Positions 1 to 8,466 of a stretch of 64,000 nucleotides of DNA are shown here, one piece after another. The position numbers were made by a program, and so were the translations under genes. Each line of letters starts with the position of its first letter. Position 1 is the first letter of the stretch. Origin of the DNA: Firm-04 sp045627405 (GTDB lineage: Bacteria; Bacillota; Clostridia; Oscillospirales; Ruminococcaceae); assembly GCA_045627405.1 (NCBI GenBank), contig JAZQNP010000097.1, positions 1 through 64,000 of the forward strand. The letters are read 5' to 3'. Under the pieces are notes generated by a model. It was not told the DNA's origin. It saw only the letters and a program-made list of their open reading frames with translations, and did not search any database.

Positions 1-453
1 GCTGACGGCAAGGCGCATCCGCTGTTCGATGTAGGTAAAGGGAATGTCGCGGATGCGGGTGCCGCGTGTCACACCGAGTGATTCGAGCGCGGTGAGGATC
101 TCGGCTTCGGAGAGTTCCGAGCAGCCTGAGATTTCGATGGAGCGGACATAGGCATTGCTCCAAAAGAGAAAGCCGGCACCGAGCAGAAGACCGAAGAGAA
201 TGCCGACGCGCATCCGGTAGGGACGAAGTCTGTGCAGCAGTCCGGTCTGCCGCATCACCGTGATCTGAATATTGTGTTCCTTCGCAAGAGCCGTCAGCGA
301 CCGGTGGTCTGCGGTACGGATTTCAGCATAAAACCTGCCGCCCTGCACCTGCTGGTGACGGCAACGGATGCCGGCATCGCGCAGTGCCGAACGGAACGCG
401 GGGAGCATTTTGCCCTCTGCGGAAAAGTGAATCTGTGCAAAGCCGACCGGCAT
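1..453 (-). CDS. yqfD: Sporulation protein YqfD, N-terminal part (cut by window edge)
   Basis: The reading frame runs leftward from ATG at 453 and is still open at base 1, so about 151 N-terminal residues are seen. A soluble start is followed by a membrane segment (around RVGILFGLLLGAGFLFW) and then a stretch like SIEISGCSELSEAEILTAL, which resembles the POTRA-like domain of the YqfD family. YqfD is a membrane protein needed for endospore formation; its biochemical role is poorly known. It lies one base downstream of yqfC, the usual clostridial and bacillary order. The C-terminal part is outside the window. Confidence 0.8.
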   Translation of the reverse strand, partial: MPVGFAQIHFSAEGKMLPAFRSALRDAGIRCRHQQVQGGRFYAEIRTADHRSLTALAKEHNIQITVMRQTGLLHRLRPYRMRVGILFGLLLGAGFLFWSNAYVRSIEISGCSELSEAEILTALESLGVTRGTRIRDIPFTYIEQRMRLAVS

Positions 454-454
454 G

Positions 455-685
455 TCAAAGCCCCCCGTCAAATTCGATTGCCGCGATTTCTCCGCAGATA
501 TGCAGCCCGTTCCTGCTGTAATCAGAAGCGGACAGTGCTTTCCCCCAGACTGCAACGCGGTGGTTTCCTGTCTGCATCAGCATAAGCATATCGCTGCATT
601 CGAGCAGCTGACAGCAGCAGTCAATATATAAATCGGTATTTCCGCACAGCTCCATGCGATCCTGAAACAGCGGTAGCTGCCGCAT
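455..685 (-). CDS. yqfC: Sporulation protein YqfC
   Basis: A 76-residue protein. I chose ATG 685 because AAAGGAG stands 7-8 bases before it; a longer frame beginning at 712 lacks such a site. The sequence has the YqfC pattern: a short N-terminus (MRQLPLFQDRMELCGN), a beta-rich core and a C-terminal GEIAAIEF-like strand. YqfC is a small sporulation protein made under the mother-cell programme in bacilli. The TGA stop lies one base before the yqfD ATG, so the two genes are almost certainly co-translated. Confidence 0.82.
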   Translation of the reverse strand: MRQLPLFQDRMELCGNTDLYIDCCCQLLECSDMLMLMQTGNHRVAVWGKALSASDYSRNGLHICGEIAAIEFDGGL

Positions 686-782
686 GCGATCATCTCCTTT
701 ATTCGGTATCAATTTATGCTGCCGGTTCTGTATCTATGCTGTGTCTGCATACGCATTAGCATAACAAAACGGAGGTGCGCAT

Positions 783-1868
783 ATGACTGCTGCGAGGAAG
801 ATTCCGGCTGTACCGGTTCTGACGCTGCTTCTGCTTGCGGCGATGCTGTTTTTGTCGGGCAATGCCGCAGGCGTGACCGCAATGCTTGCAGACCGCATCC
901 TGCTCTGTCTGCAAACGCTGATTCCGTCGCTGTTTGGGTGCATGGTGCTTTCCAACCTGTTGCAGATGAGCGGAGGCGGAGCATGGCTCGGGAAGCGGCT
1001 GCATGTGCTGTCGAAGCGGCTGCATCTTTCCGCGGATGTAACGGGGATATTTATCGTCAGTCAGGTTGCGGGGTATCCGGTCGGCACACTGCTGCTGCGC
1101 CGCGCAGCCTCGCAGGGGAAGATTTCCACGGAAGATGCTGCACGCTTTTCGGGTGTCTGCTTCGGCGGGGGACCTGCCTTTCTCGTCGGACTGGCGGGGG
1201 TGCAGCTGTTTGGCTCGGCACCGGCGGGCTGGGTCATGCTCTCGGCGTGCATGGTGTCCAATCTGGTGCTGGCACGGATCATCCGTCCGAAAGCCTCGCC
1301 TGTACCTGACAGGGAAGAACGGCAGTCTCATACCCTGATAACTGCCGCGTATCTGACAGATGCCGTCGCTTCTGCGGTCGCTGGACTCATGCAGATCTGC
1401 GGTATGGTACTGTTTTTTGGCTTGCTGCTATTTTTGGCGGAGCAGCTTCATCTGGACGCGCTGCCGGTGCTGCTTGGCAGCCGTTTCGGCGTTTCTGCGC
1501 AGACTGCGCGTGCGGTTCTGACAGCGGCAGCAGATGTCACCCAGCTTCCGGCACTGTTTCGCTGCGGACTGCCGTTTCATGTGCTGTTGCCGCTGACAGC
1601 GGGGCTGCTTTCTTTCGGAGGGCTTTGTGTGCATTGTCAATGTCTTGCGGCGTCTGGCGGCACACTGCCTCTGCGGCATCTGATTGCGGTGCGGCTTGCG
1701 GCGGCATGCCTGACAGCCTTGCTGACGGCGATTTGCGTGCCGCTGATCCCGTTTTCGGAAACTGCTGCGGCATTTTCTGCCAATGCAGCACTGTCAGAGA
1801 GCCGCTCGGTGATCCCCGGTTTACTGATTTTTTTTACCGGATTTCCATTTCTTCTAAAAAAGGACTAG
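783..1868 (+). CDS. ylbJ: YlbJ-like sporulation integral membrane protein
   Basis: A 361-residue, very hydrophobic protein with about eight membrane segments. It contains the signatures TLIPSLFGCMVLS and AGYPVGTLLLRRA, plus a Gly-rich CFGGGPAFLVG. These match the nucleoside-recognition (Gate) domain as found in the YlbJ sporulation membrane protein family. A good ribosome site (CGGAGGTG) precedes ATG 783. In bacilli YlbJ is a mother-cell protein needed for proper spore coat or cortex formation. It is divergent from yqfC-yqfD across about 100 bp, which fits shared sporulation control. The exact subfamily is inferred from motifs. Confidence 0.72.
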   Translation: MTAARKIPAVPVLTLLLLAAMLFLSGNAAGVTAMLADRILLCLQTLIPSLFGCMVLSNLLQMSGGGAWLGKRLHVLSKRLHLSADVTGIFIVSQVAGYPVGTLLLRRAASQGKISTEDAARFSGVCFGGGPAFLVGLAGVQLFGSAPAGWVMLSACMVSNLVLARIIRPKASPVPDREERQSHTLITAAYLTDAVASAVAGLMQICGMVLFFGLLLFLAEQLHLDALPVLLGSRFGVSAQTARAVLTAAADVTQLPALFRCGLPFHVLLPLTAGLLSFGGLCVHCQCLAASGGTLPLRHLIAVRLAAACLTALLTAICVPLIPFSETAAAFSANAALSESRSVIPGLLIFFTGFPFLLKKD

Positions 1869-1894
1869 ACAAATCGAAAAAAATATGCTATAAT
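1866..1894 (+). promoter_or_regulatory. SigA-type promoter for the 1982 gene
   Basis: TAGACA (1866-1871), 17 bp spacer, TATAAT (1889-1894). It overlaps the stop of the ylbJ-like gene and lies about 85 bp before the next ATG. Confidence 0.65.
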
Positions 1895-1981
1895 GGAGAA
1901 AAACAGACAGGGATCTGCAAAGCATCACTCGGATGCGGAACGTGGATGCAGAGCGGCTGTCAGTTGAATGAGGTGACCAAA

Positions 1982-2464
1982 ATGGGACTATTTGATGTAT
2001 TCTCCAAAGGCGGTAAATACTTTGGAAAGGCAATCGAACCGAAATGCGAGTACTGTGAATTCGGCAAGCGCACGAAGGACGGCGACAAGGTGCTGTGTAC
2101 CAAGAAAGGCTTGGTTGACGCATCGTTCCACTGTCCGAAGTTTATTTATTCGCCGCTGAAACGAATCCCCGTGAAGCAGATGAACATGGTCGGCTTCTTA
2201 GAGGGCGATTACGACGAGAAGAGCGACGATGATGCAAAACCGGAAGAGAAGCCTGCTTCCAAGAAGGCGGGCAGCGCACCGGCACCGGAAAAGAAGGAAG
2301 CAAAGCCGGCACCTGCGGCACCTGTTTCCGAGCCTGAGTCTGCACCGGCAGCACCGGTGAACGATCTTGCGGCACTTGCCGCTGCGGCAGATGCAGCGGG
2401 CGGTTATGCACCGGATGCAGCCGATGCAGCGCAAGCCGCAGCATCCGGTCTGGCGGATATGTAA
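1982..2464 (+). CDS. Uncharacterised small Cys-rich protein with Ala/Pro-rich tail
   Basis: A 160-residue soluble protein starting at ATG 1982 after GAGGTGA. The first 60 residues contain four cysteines (CEYCEFG, then VLCTKKG and HCPKF), a likely metal site of the zinc-ribbon or Fe-S type, next to basic residues. The rest is a charged and then Ala/Pro-rich low-complexity tail (repeats such as APAAPV and AADAA). It has its own promoter and terminator, so it is a single-gene unit. I do not recognise a characterised family. The head-plus-flexible-tail design suggests a binding or scaffold role, which is inference only. Confidence 0.75.
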   Translation: MGLFDVFSKGGKYFGKAIEPKCEYCEFGKRTKDGDKVLCTKKGLVDASFHCPKFIYSPLKRIPVKQMNMVGFLEGDYDEKSDDDAKPEEKPASKKAGSAPAPEKKEAKPAPAAPVSEPESAPAAPVNDLAALAAAADAAGGYAPDAADAAQAAASGLADM

Positions 2465-2471
2465 AAAGCAT

Positions 2472-2506
2472 CAGCCCGAATGCAGCAGATTCGGGCTGAA
2501 TTTTTT
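2472..2506 (+). terminator. Rho-independent terminator after the 1982 gene
   Basis: A perfect 10-bp stem CAGCCCGAAT / ATTCGGGCTG with a 7-base loop, followed by AATTTTTT. Confidence 0.85.
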
Positions 2507-2596
2507 GCGGAAAACCGCAGCGTACGTTGCGGCAGAGGCGCGTTTTTACCGCGCTTTGCTGATTTTACCGATCAAAATAACGGAGGTGTACGGACA

Positions 2597-3928
2597 ATGC
2601 CGACGGACCGTTCGGAGCTGCACCTGACAGTCGGAGCCGTATTCTGCCGCTGTCTGATGTGGTTTCCGGTTTGGATGCTGCTGCTTTCTGTATTGGACGG
2701 CGGCGCGAAAAAGCTGCTGCCGTGCTGCGGGATTCTGCTTGCATCGGCATTTCTCACAGCTTTGTGGGCGCGATTCTGGAAGCTGCGCTTTGCGGCATAT
2801 CCGATGCGTGCGATTGCAGCGGTTTGCATGCTGCTGATTCCGATGCTGTTTGCCGTGCCGTGGGTGCTTTGGCGCATGACGGGCGGCATTATGACTGTGA
2901 TTTTACCGTCTGCTGTGACGCTGATTTTTCTTGCATGGACAGCGGACGGCGAACCGGACACGCTCTTCTCAGTCAAGATCTATACAGCATTTCTGACGCT
3001 TTCTGTGCTGAGTGCGTTACTGCTTGCCGCAGTACAGCTTCCGGTCCCGACGACGCTGCTTTTGACCGTTATTTGTGTGGAATCGTGCGGCTTTTTCCTG
3101 CTGCGCAATCAGTTTATGCTGCGCCGCATGGTCAACCGCCGCAGTGTGCGGGAATCCGAGGTTCCGCCGGAGATTCGCCGCGGAAATCTGCTGTTGGCAG
3201 TCGGGATCATTCTGCTGCTTATGGGAATTGTACTGTGCCGTGCGCCGTTTTTGCGCCTGCTGGGATGGCTGCGGGAAGTGACGGTTTTGCTTGCGGCAAT
3301 GCTTCTGCGCGGATTTTCCCGTCTGATCGCGATGCTTGGGGGCAATGCACCCGAAGCGGAGGCGGATCAGGCGCACCCGACCGGTGAGCCGCAGATTCCG
3401 GAGACTGCTGCCGGAAATCCATTCTGGCTGCTGATCTGGGTACCGGTGATTCTGATTGCAATTTATATCTGGCGCGTTTTTCTCTCGGAATGGGTATATG
3501 ATATTCGCGAAGCAATCTCCCTGCTGATACAGCGGCTGCGCAGCAGCCGGCAGCAGGAGACCGGACGGTTGTTGGCACAGAATACAGCGTATACGGATAC
3601 CGAGACAAGAGAGAAACCGCGGCAGTCAGCGGGCAGATTGCGGAGAAACTGGAAAAAGAAGCTGCGTGCATGGCATAAAATGCCCGGCAGCTGCGAAAAA
3701 TTCTATGCCGGATACCTGTTGCTGCTGGAAGCACCGGCATGGCGGGAAAATCTGCCGCATGACGCGGACACCGTGCAGGAGATCCGTGGGCAGTGGCAGA
3801 GACTTTACGGGAAAGAGCTGGATGCGGTGACGGATGATTTTGAGGTTCATCGCTATGCGGAGAAGCCCTTACCCGAAGACGCGCTTTCGGCAATGGCTGC
3901 TGCGTTGGAACGGGCAGCAATACGGTAA
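2597..3928 (+). CDS. Uncharacterised multi-pass membrane protein with cytosolic C-terminal domain
   Basis: A 443-residue protein. The frame is open upstream, but CGGAGG at 2581 and ATG 2597 give the best start. Roughly eight or nine membrane segments fill residues 15-310. A basic stretch and a soluble tail of about 120 residues follow (EKFYAGYLLLLEAPAWREN ... ALSAMAAALERA). The tail resembles the C-terminal domain of DUF4129-type proteins, which often accompany membrane transglutaminases and MoxR ATPases, but neither partner is nearby. Function unknown; the DUF4129 likeness is a weak guess. Confidence 0.7.
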   Translation: MPTDRSELHLTVGAVFCRCLMWFPVWMLLLSVLDGGAKKLLPCCGILLASAFLTALWARFWKLRFAAYPMRAIAAVCMLLIPMLFAVPWVLWRMTGGIMTVILPSAVTLIFLAWTADGEPDTLFSVKIYTAFLTLSVLSALLLAAVQLPVPTTLLLTVICVESCGFFLLRNQFMLRRMVNRRSVRESEVPPEIRRGNLLLAVGIILLLMGIVLCRAPFLRLLGWLREVTVLLAAMLLRGFSRLIAMLGGNAPEAEADQAHPTGEPQIPETAAGNPFWLLIWVPVILIAIYIWRVFLSEWVYDIREAISLLIQRLRSSRQQETGRLLAQNTAYTDTETREKPRQSAGRLRRNWKKKLRAWHKMPGSCEKFYAGYLLLLEAPAWRENLPHDADTVQEIRGQWQRLYGKELDAVTDDFEVHRYAEKPLPEDALSAMAAALERAAIR

Positions 3929-3941
3929 AATCCGGATAAAA

Positions 3942-3980
3942 CAAAACGACGGCTCCTGACAAGCCGCCGTTTTGTTTGTT
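3942..3980. terminator. Bidirectional terminator between convergent genes
   Basis: Stem CAAAACGACGGCT / AAGCCGCCGTTTTG (one mismatch). It has a T-rich tail on the plus side and A-rich flanks that become T-rich on the minus side. It serves the 2597 gene and the ferredoxin gene. Confidence 0.75.
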
Positions 3981-4000
3981 TCATGTCTTGCAACTGTGCA

Positions 4001-4171
4001 TTAAGCCTGCTCAGGTGCGCCCACCGGACAAGTGTCAGCGCAAGCACCGCAGTCGAGACAGGTATTTGCATCAATGACGTACTTGCCGTCACCCTCAGAA
4101 ATCGCGCCTGCCGGACATGCGTCTGCGCAAGCACCGCACTGGATGCAGGCATCAGAAATAGCATATGCCAT
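4001..4171 (-). CDS. 2[4Fe-4S] clostridial-type ferredoxin
   Basis: A 56-residue protein with two complete CxxCxxCxxxCP motifs: Cys 9, 12, 15, 19 and Cys 38, 41, 44, 48. This is the classic clostridial ferredoxin length and layout, a low-potential electron carrier for hydrogenase, pyruvate:ferredoxin oxidoreductase and similar enzymes in the cytosol. ATG 4171 is preceded by AGGAGG. A longer frame beginning at 4207 has no ribosome site and adds residues outside the fold. It is a single gene with its own promoter. Confidence 0.95.
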   Translation of the reverse strand: MAYAISDACIQCGACADACPAGAISEGDGKYVIDANTCLDCGACADTCPVGAPEQA

Positions 4172-4225
4172 CGTTTTGTACCTCCTGTCGGAATTTCGCA
4201 GCCGCAATGCGGCTCCGTTGCTTTC

Positions 4226-4253
4226 ATTGTAGCATATTTTTTGAAAAAAGCAA
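4226..4253 (-). promoter_or_regulatory. SigA-type promoter for ferredoxin
   Basis: On the minus strand TTGCTT (4253-4248), 16 bp spacer, TACAAT (4231-4226), about 55 bp before the ferredoxin ATG. The remaining DNA up to 4415 is AT-rich, with no coding signal that I can support. Confidence 0.6.
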
Positions 4254-4414
4254 GTCTTTTTTCTTATTTTTTGGAGTTAGCAGCAAGTAATTTTTTTCAA
4301 ATACTGACCGAATGGATTGCTTTGCCGGCTGAGGATGCAAATAAATCCGCATTTCAGCGCGGTTGTGCATGGTGACGAATTTGTTTGAATAAATGGAAAA
4401 GGGTTTGCAACACC

Positions 4415-4443
4415 TTGACAAAACCGTGAAGATTTGATATAAT
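4415..4443 (+). promoter_or_regulatory. Consensus SigA promoter of the 4.5-16.2 kb transport locus
   Basis: A perfect TTGACA (4415-4420), 17 bp spacer and perfect TATAAT (4438-4443). This is the only clear promoter seen for the seven-gene run that follows. Such a strong core suggests control by a repressor or by the leader. Confidence 0.85.
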
Positions 4444-4464
4444 ACAATATTGTAGAGTATTGTG

Positions 4465-4494
4465 GGAAATTGCTGAACTGATTCAGTGATTTCC
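4465..4494 (+). promoter_or_regulatory. Dyad/hairpin in the leader of the transport locus
   Basis: Half-sites GGAAATTGCTGAA and (reverse complement of the other arm) GGAAATCACTGAA match at 11 of 13 positions around a 4-base centre. The dyad sits about 15 bases past the expected transcription start. It could be a repressor operator or an RNA hairpin. A second small hairpin (GGCGG / CCGCC, 4516-4529) overlaps an upstream purine-rich stretch. Confidence 0.55.
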
Positions 4495-4549
4495 GCTCTG
4501 AATTATACTCCCGGAGGCGGAATGCCGCCGGATGAAAGGTGGAGAAACC

Positions 4550-7474
4550 GTGAGAAATCATGCAACAGCCCGGCGCGTGCCTGCTGCACTGGGTGCGCTT
4601 ATGCTCAGCCCGCTTTGTATATCACAGGCGGGTGTGCTTTGTGCGGCAGAAGAGACGGACGATCTGACGCTTACCGCAGCATCAGCCGAAGACGATTCGC
4701 TCTATGTGCTGGAATATGAAAAGGAAACCGGTTACAGCGATTACTATGACCGGTATATCGGTGATACCCGACCGGACACGGCAATCGAAATCAGCGGCGA
4801 CGGCTATTCTTCCGCTGAGAACGGCACGTTTTCTGTCGGCAGTATCGGCGGAAAGAGCGGCGTGCTGCTCTGGGAGTCTGCCGAGGGTGAGCTGACCTAT
4901 ACCTTTGAAGTGCCGGAGACGGGTATCTACTCGGTGCAGATTTCTTATTATGCGATGGAATCCTCTTCAAATCAGGTGGAGCTGAGCATGCTGCTTGACG
5001 GGGATTTGCCATTTGAGTCTGCATCGCGCATCTGCCTGAACAAGATTTTTGTCAACAAGACTGAGATCAAGAAGGATTCTCGCGGCAACGAGGTGCGCCC
5101 GTCGCAGATCGAGCAGCCGGCATGGCAGACAAAATACATATACGATGAAGACGGTCTGTTCAATGATCCGCTGATTTTCTATCTGACTGAGGGTAAGCAT
5201 GAACTGACGTTCAGCGGCATAAAGGCGAATATCGGCATTGAATCTCTCCAATTCTGTCAGCCGGAAGGTACCGCAGCATATCAGGCACCGGACAGCAGTG
5301 CGCTGAATGCGACGCCCTCTACGCTTTACCGCATTGAGGGAGAGGCGGCTGCATATAAATCCTCGTCTACACTGTATCCCGGTTACGATAACAACTATTA
5401 TACTGTGTCGCCCTCCGACCCTGTCAAGATGGTATACAATACCATCGGCGGCGCGAACTGGGATCAGGCAGGTTCTACGATTACATGGGAAATTCCGGCA
5501 GATGCGCTGAAAGGCGACGGCTGGTATAAGATCGGCATTAAGGCGCGTCAGGATGTCATGCGCGGATTTTACTCCAACCGCCGCGTTCTGGTGGACGGCG
5601 TGCTGCAAAATGATGCGTTCAATCAGGTGAAGTTTTATTATGATACGGATTGGAGCGTGACACCGGTCACGACAGACAGCGGCGACTACGCCTATGTGTA
5701 TCTGACTGCTGGCGAAGCGCATACACTCACGCTGGAAGCGATGCCCGGAGAGATCGGTGAGTCCATGCGCAGACTGGAAAGTGTTGTCACGGATCTCAAT
5801 ACCTGCTATAAGCAGATTCTGATGATCACCGGTCCGAATCCGGATAAGTACAATGATTATTATGTAGAAGAGAGCATTCCGACGCTGATTGATGATTTCA
5901 AGCGGCTCTCTGCGGAGCTGAAAGCTGCACAGAACGGCATTGAGGAGCTGTCCGGAACGCTTGGCTCTGAGGCTGCTGCACTGCAAAGAATGTATGTCAT
6001 TTTGGATAAGTGCATTGACAAGCCGAGCCGGATCCCGAATTATGTATCGCAGATCAAGGATAATATCTCCACCATTTCCACGTTCATCTGTGATTATCGT
6101 GATCAGCCTCTGGAAATCGACTACATTGAGCTTGCCTCCGCGGATCAGGAATTCACCTCACTGAAAGCAAATTTCTTCAAGCAGTTCTCATTCCGTTTCA
6201 AGGCATTTGTCGGTTCGTTTACCGAGGATTATACCAACCTTTCTGATATTGACGCCGATGCAGGCGATGTGATCACTGTCTGGGTCAACCTCGGCCGTGA
6301 TCAGGCACTCGTGGTCAAGGAACTGGTCGAAAATGAGTTCCAGCAGCTGTATCCGGATATTCCGATCTCCGTGAACCTTGTTGTCGGCGGTGTTGTGGAA
6401 GCGACACTTGCAGGAAAGGGTCCGGACGTCGCGCTGTTCCTCGGCGGCGAGTTCCCTGTCAACCTTGCCTGCCGCGGACTTCTGGTCGATATGACAGAGT
6501 TTTCCGATTACAGTGATGTGACACAGAATTATCAGAAGGATGCGACCGTGCTCTATCAATATGACGGCGGCGTGTACGGCATCCCGCTGACACAGAACTG
6601 GACCATGATGTTCTATCGTACCGATATTCTTACAGAGCTTGGATATACCGAGCTGCCGCGCACTTGGGACGATATGATCGACATGCTTCCGGGTCTCCAA
6701 AGAAACCATCTCGGCATGGGTCTGATCCTGCCCTCCACCAATGTGGCAGCCGCAACCGAAGCAGGACATACATTTGCCTCTCTGATTCTGCAATCCGGTC
6801 TGAACTATTACAATGAGGAGCAGACCAGAACACAGTTTGATTCCGTCACATCCATCCAGTGCTTTGAAAAGTGGACGGATTTTTACAGAGATTATAAGTT
6901 CAGTCAGACATACGATGCATACAGCTATTTCCGTACCGGTCAATATCCGATCGTGATTGCGAATTACAGCTTCTATAATCAGCTTTCTGTTGCAGCACCG
7001 GAGATCAAAGGTCTTTGGGACTATACTGTTATGCCCGGAACGGTCGGTTCGGACGGCACACTCAATCACGCCTCCAATTCCGGCGGCTCCGGCGCGGTGA
7101 TCTTTAACAAGGTGAAGGACAAGGAAGCTGCATGGACGTTTGTCAAGTGGTTCTGCTCGACAGAGGTGCAGACCGAATACGGTCAGGATCTGGAAGGTCT
7201 GCTCGGTCAGATGGGCAGATATGAGGCTGCGAATGTCGAGGCACTTCGTCAGCTCAACTGGTCCAGTGCCGAACTGAATCTGCTGCTGGCACAGTGGGAT
7301 TCCTTGATCGAGATTCCGATTCTGCCGTCTTCCTATGCAGTCACGAGAAACATCATGAATGCGTTCCGTGAAACGGTCAATTCCAATGAGAATCCGCGTG
7401 ATACACTGATGTATTACAACAGCGACATGAATGATGAGATCCAGAGAAAACGTGAAAATCTCGGACTCGATTAA
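4550..7474 (+). CDS. Large secreted solute-binding protein with carbohydrate-binding-like modules
   Basis: About 974 residues. GTG 4550 is favoured because AAAGGTGGAG ends 5 bases before it; an in-frame ATG at 4532 is 14 bases from its nearest GGAGG. A signal peptide (basic start, then LGALMLSPLCIS) has no clear lipobox. Residues about 40-235 and 250-420 look like two beta-sandwich carbohydrate-binding modules. Residues 420-560 are helical. From about 573 to the end there is an ABC sugar-binding fold (VWVNLGRDQALV, GKGPDVALFLGGEFPVNLA, GVYGIPLTQNWTMMFYRTD). It should bind an oligosaccharide outside the cell and deliver it to the permeases downstream. It is about twice the usual length of this family. 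Confidence 0.85.
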   Translation: MRNHATARRVPAALGALMLSPLCISQAGVLCAAEETDDLTLTAASAEDDSLYVLEYEKETGYSDYYDRYIGDTRPDTAIEISGDGYSSAENGTFSVGSIGGKSGVLLWESAEGELTYTFEVPETGIYSVQISYYAMESSSNQVELSMLLDGDLPFESASRICLNKIFVNKTEIKKDSRGNEVRPSQIEQPAWQTKYIYDEDGLFNDPLIFYLTEGKHELTFSGIKANIGIESLQFCQPEGTAAYQAPDSSALNATPSTLYRIEGEAAAYKSSSTLYPGYDNNYYTVSPSDPVKMVYNTIGGANWDQAGSTITWEIPADALKGDGWYKIGIKARQDVMRGFYSNRRVLVDGVLQNDAFNQVKFYYDTDWSVTPVTTDSGDYAYVYLTAGEAHTLTLEAMPGEIGESMRRLESVVTDLNTCYKQILMITGPNPDKYNDYYVEESIPTLIDDFKRLSAELKAAQNGIEELSGTLGSEAAALQRMYVILDKCIDKPSRIPNYVSQIKDNISTISTFICDYRDQPLEIDYIELASADQEFTSLKANFFKQFSFRFKAFVGSFTEDYTNLSDIDADAGDVITVWVNLGRDQALVVKELVENEFQQLYPDIPISVNLVVGGVVEATLAGKGPDVALFLGGEFPVNLACRGLLVDMTEFSDYSDVTQNYQKDATVLYQYDGGVYGIPLTQNWTMMFYRTDILTELGYTELPRTWDDMIDMLPGLQRNHLGMGLILPSTNVAAATEAGHTFASLILQSGLNYYNEEQTRTQFDSVTSIQCFEKWTDFYRDYKFSQTYDAYSYFRTGQYPIVIANYSFYNQLSVAAPEIKGLWDYTVMPGTVGSDGTLNHASNSGGSGAVIFNKVKDKEAAWTFVKWFCSTEVQTEYGQDLEGLLGQMGRYEAANVEALRQLNWSSAELNLLLAQWDSLIEIPILPSSYAVTRNIMNAFRETVNSNENPRDTLMYYNSDMNDEIQRKRENLGLD

Positions 7475-7500
7475 ACAGCCGAAAAAGGAGGGTACCCGTC

Positions 7501-8451
7501 TTGGAAAAGGTTTTGGATAAGGAACAGATCGGTGTCAAAACCAAACAGGAGCAACGGCGCCTGATTTGGCTGCAAATGAAGCAAAATAAGGAAGCATATC
7601 TGATGATGCTGCCGTTTATGCTCGTGTTCCTGATTTTTACGATCATCCCTGTTGTCATGTCGCTGCCGATCGGTCTGACCGACTTTGACATGGTAAAATA
7701 CCCGCCGACATGGGTGGGACTCAGTAACTTTTACAATCTATTCCTCAATGACAGTGTTTTCGTCAAGGCAATCCGCGTCACGCTGGTGTTTGCAGTGTTC
7801 ACAGGTCCGCTCAGTTATTTCCTGAGCTTCATGCTGGCTTGGCTCATCAATGAGCTGAACAATGCGCTGAAAGTCATTTTCACACTGATTTTCTATGCAC
7901 CTTCCATGGCGTCCGGTGTGTATGCCGTCTGGCAGCTTATTTTCAGCGGCGACAGCTACGGCATTGCGAATTCCACGCTGATGAATCTCGGCATTACGAC
8001 CTCTGCGATCCAGTGGCTGACCGATTCTACATACATTCTGACGGTTGTCATTATTGTACAGCTTTGGGTTTCGATGGGTGCCGGCTTCCTGGCGATGCGT
8101 GCAGGCTTCCAGAATATTGACAAGAGTCAGTATGAAGCGGGTGCGATCGAGGGCATCAAGAACCGCTGGCAGGAGCTGATTTACATTACAATCCCCGGCA
8201 TGGGACCGTCTCTGATGTTCGCGGCGATCATGCAGATCGTTTCCTCGTTTACCGCTGACATTGTTGCGCGCAATTTGGTCGGTTTTCCGAGTACGGACTA
8301 TGCCGCCCACACGATCATGACCCATGCGTTTGACTATGGCTGGATCCGTTACGAAATGGGCTATGCGTCTGCGATCTGTATGGTTCTGTTTATTGCAATG
8401 TATCTCATCAATAAACTCATCAGCGGATTGCTCGGCAAATATATGGATTAA
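7501..8451 (+). CDS. Sugar ABC transporter permease, MalF/UgpA type (pair 1)
   Basis: A 316-residue inner-membrane protein with six predicted helices. TTG 7501 is used as start because AAAGGAGGG lies 7 bases before it. The cytoplasmic coupling (EAA) loop is clear at YEAGAIEGIKNRWQELIYIT. It forms the channel with the next gene, with which it shares the typical MalF-MalG order. The gene begins 26 bp after the binding-protein gene, so they are one operon. No ATP-binding subunit is encoded nearby; a shared MsmK-like ATPase elsewhere is probable. Confidence 0.9.
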   Translation: MEKVLDKEQIGVKTKQEQRRLIWLQMKQNKEAYLMMLPFMLVFLIFTIIPVVMSLPIGLTDFDMVKYPPTWVGLSNFYNLFLNDSVFVKAIRVTLVFAVFTGPLSYFLSFMLAWLINELNNALKVIFTLIFYAPSMASGVYAVWQLIFSGDSYGIANSTLMNLGITTSAIQWLTDSTYILTVVIIVQLWVSMGAGFLAMRAGFQNIDKSQYEAGAIEGIKNRWQELIYITIPGMGPSLMFAAIMQIVSSFTADIVARNLVGFPSTDYAAHTIMTHAFDYGWIRYEMGYASAICMVLFIAMYLINKLISGLLGKYMD

Positions 8452-8466
8452 GGAGGGCAGAGAAGA

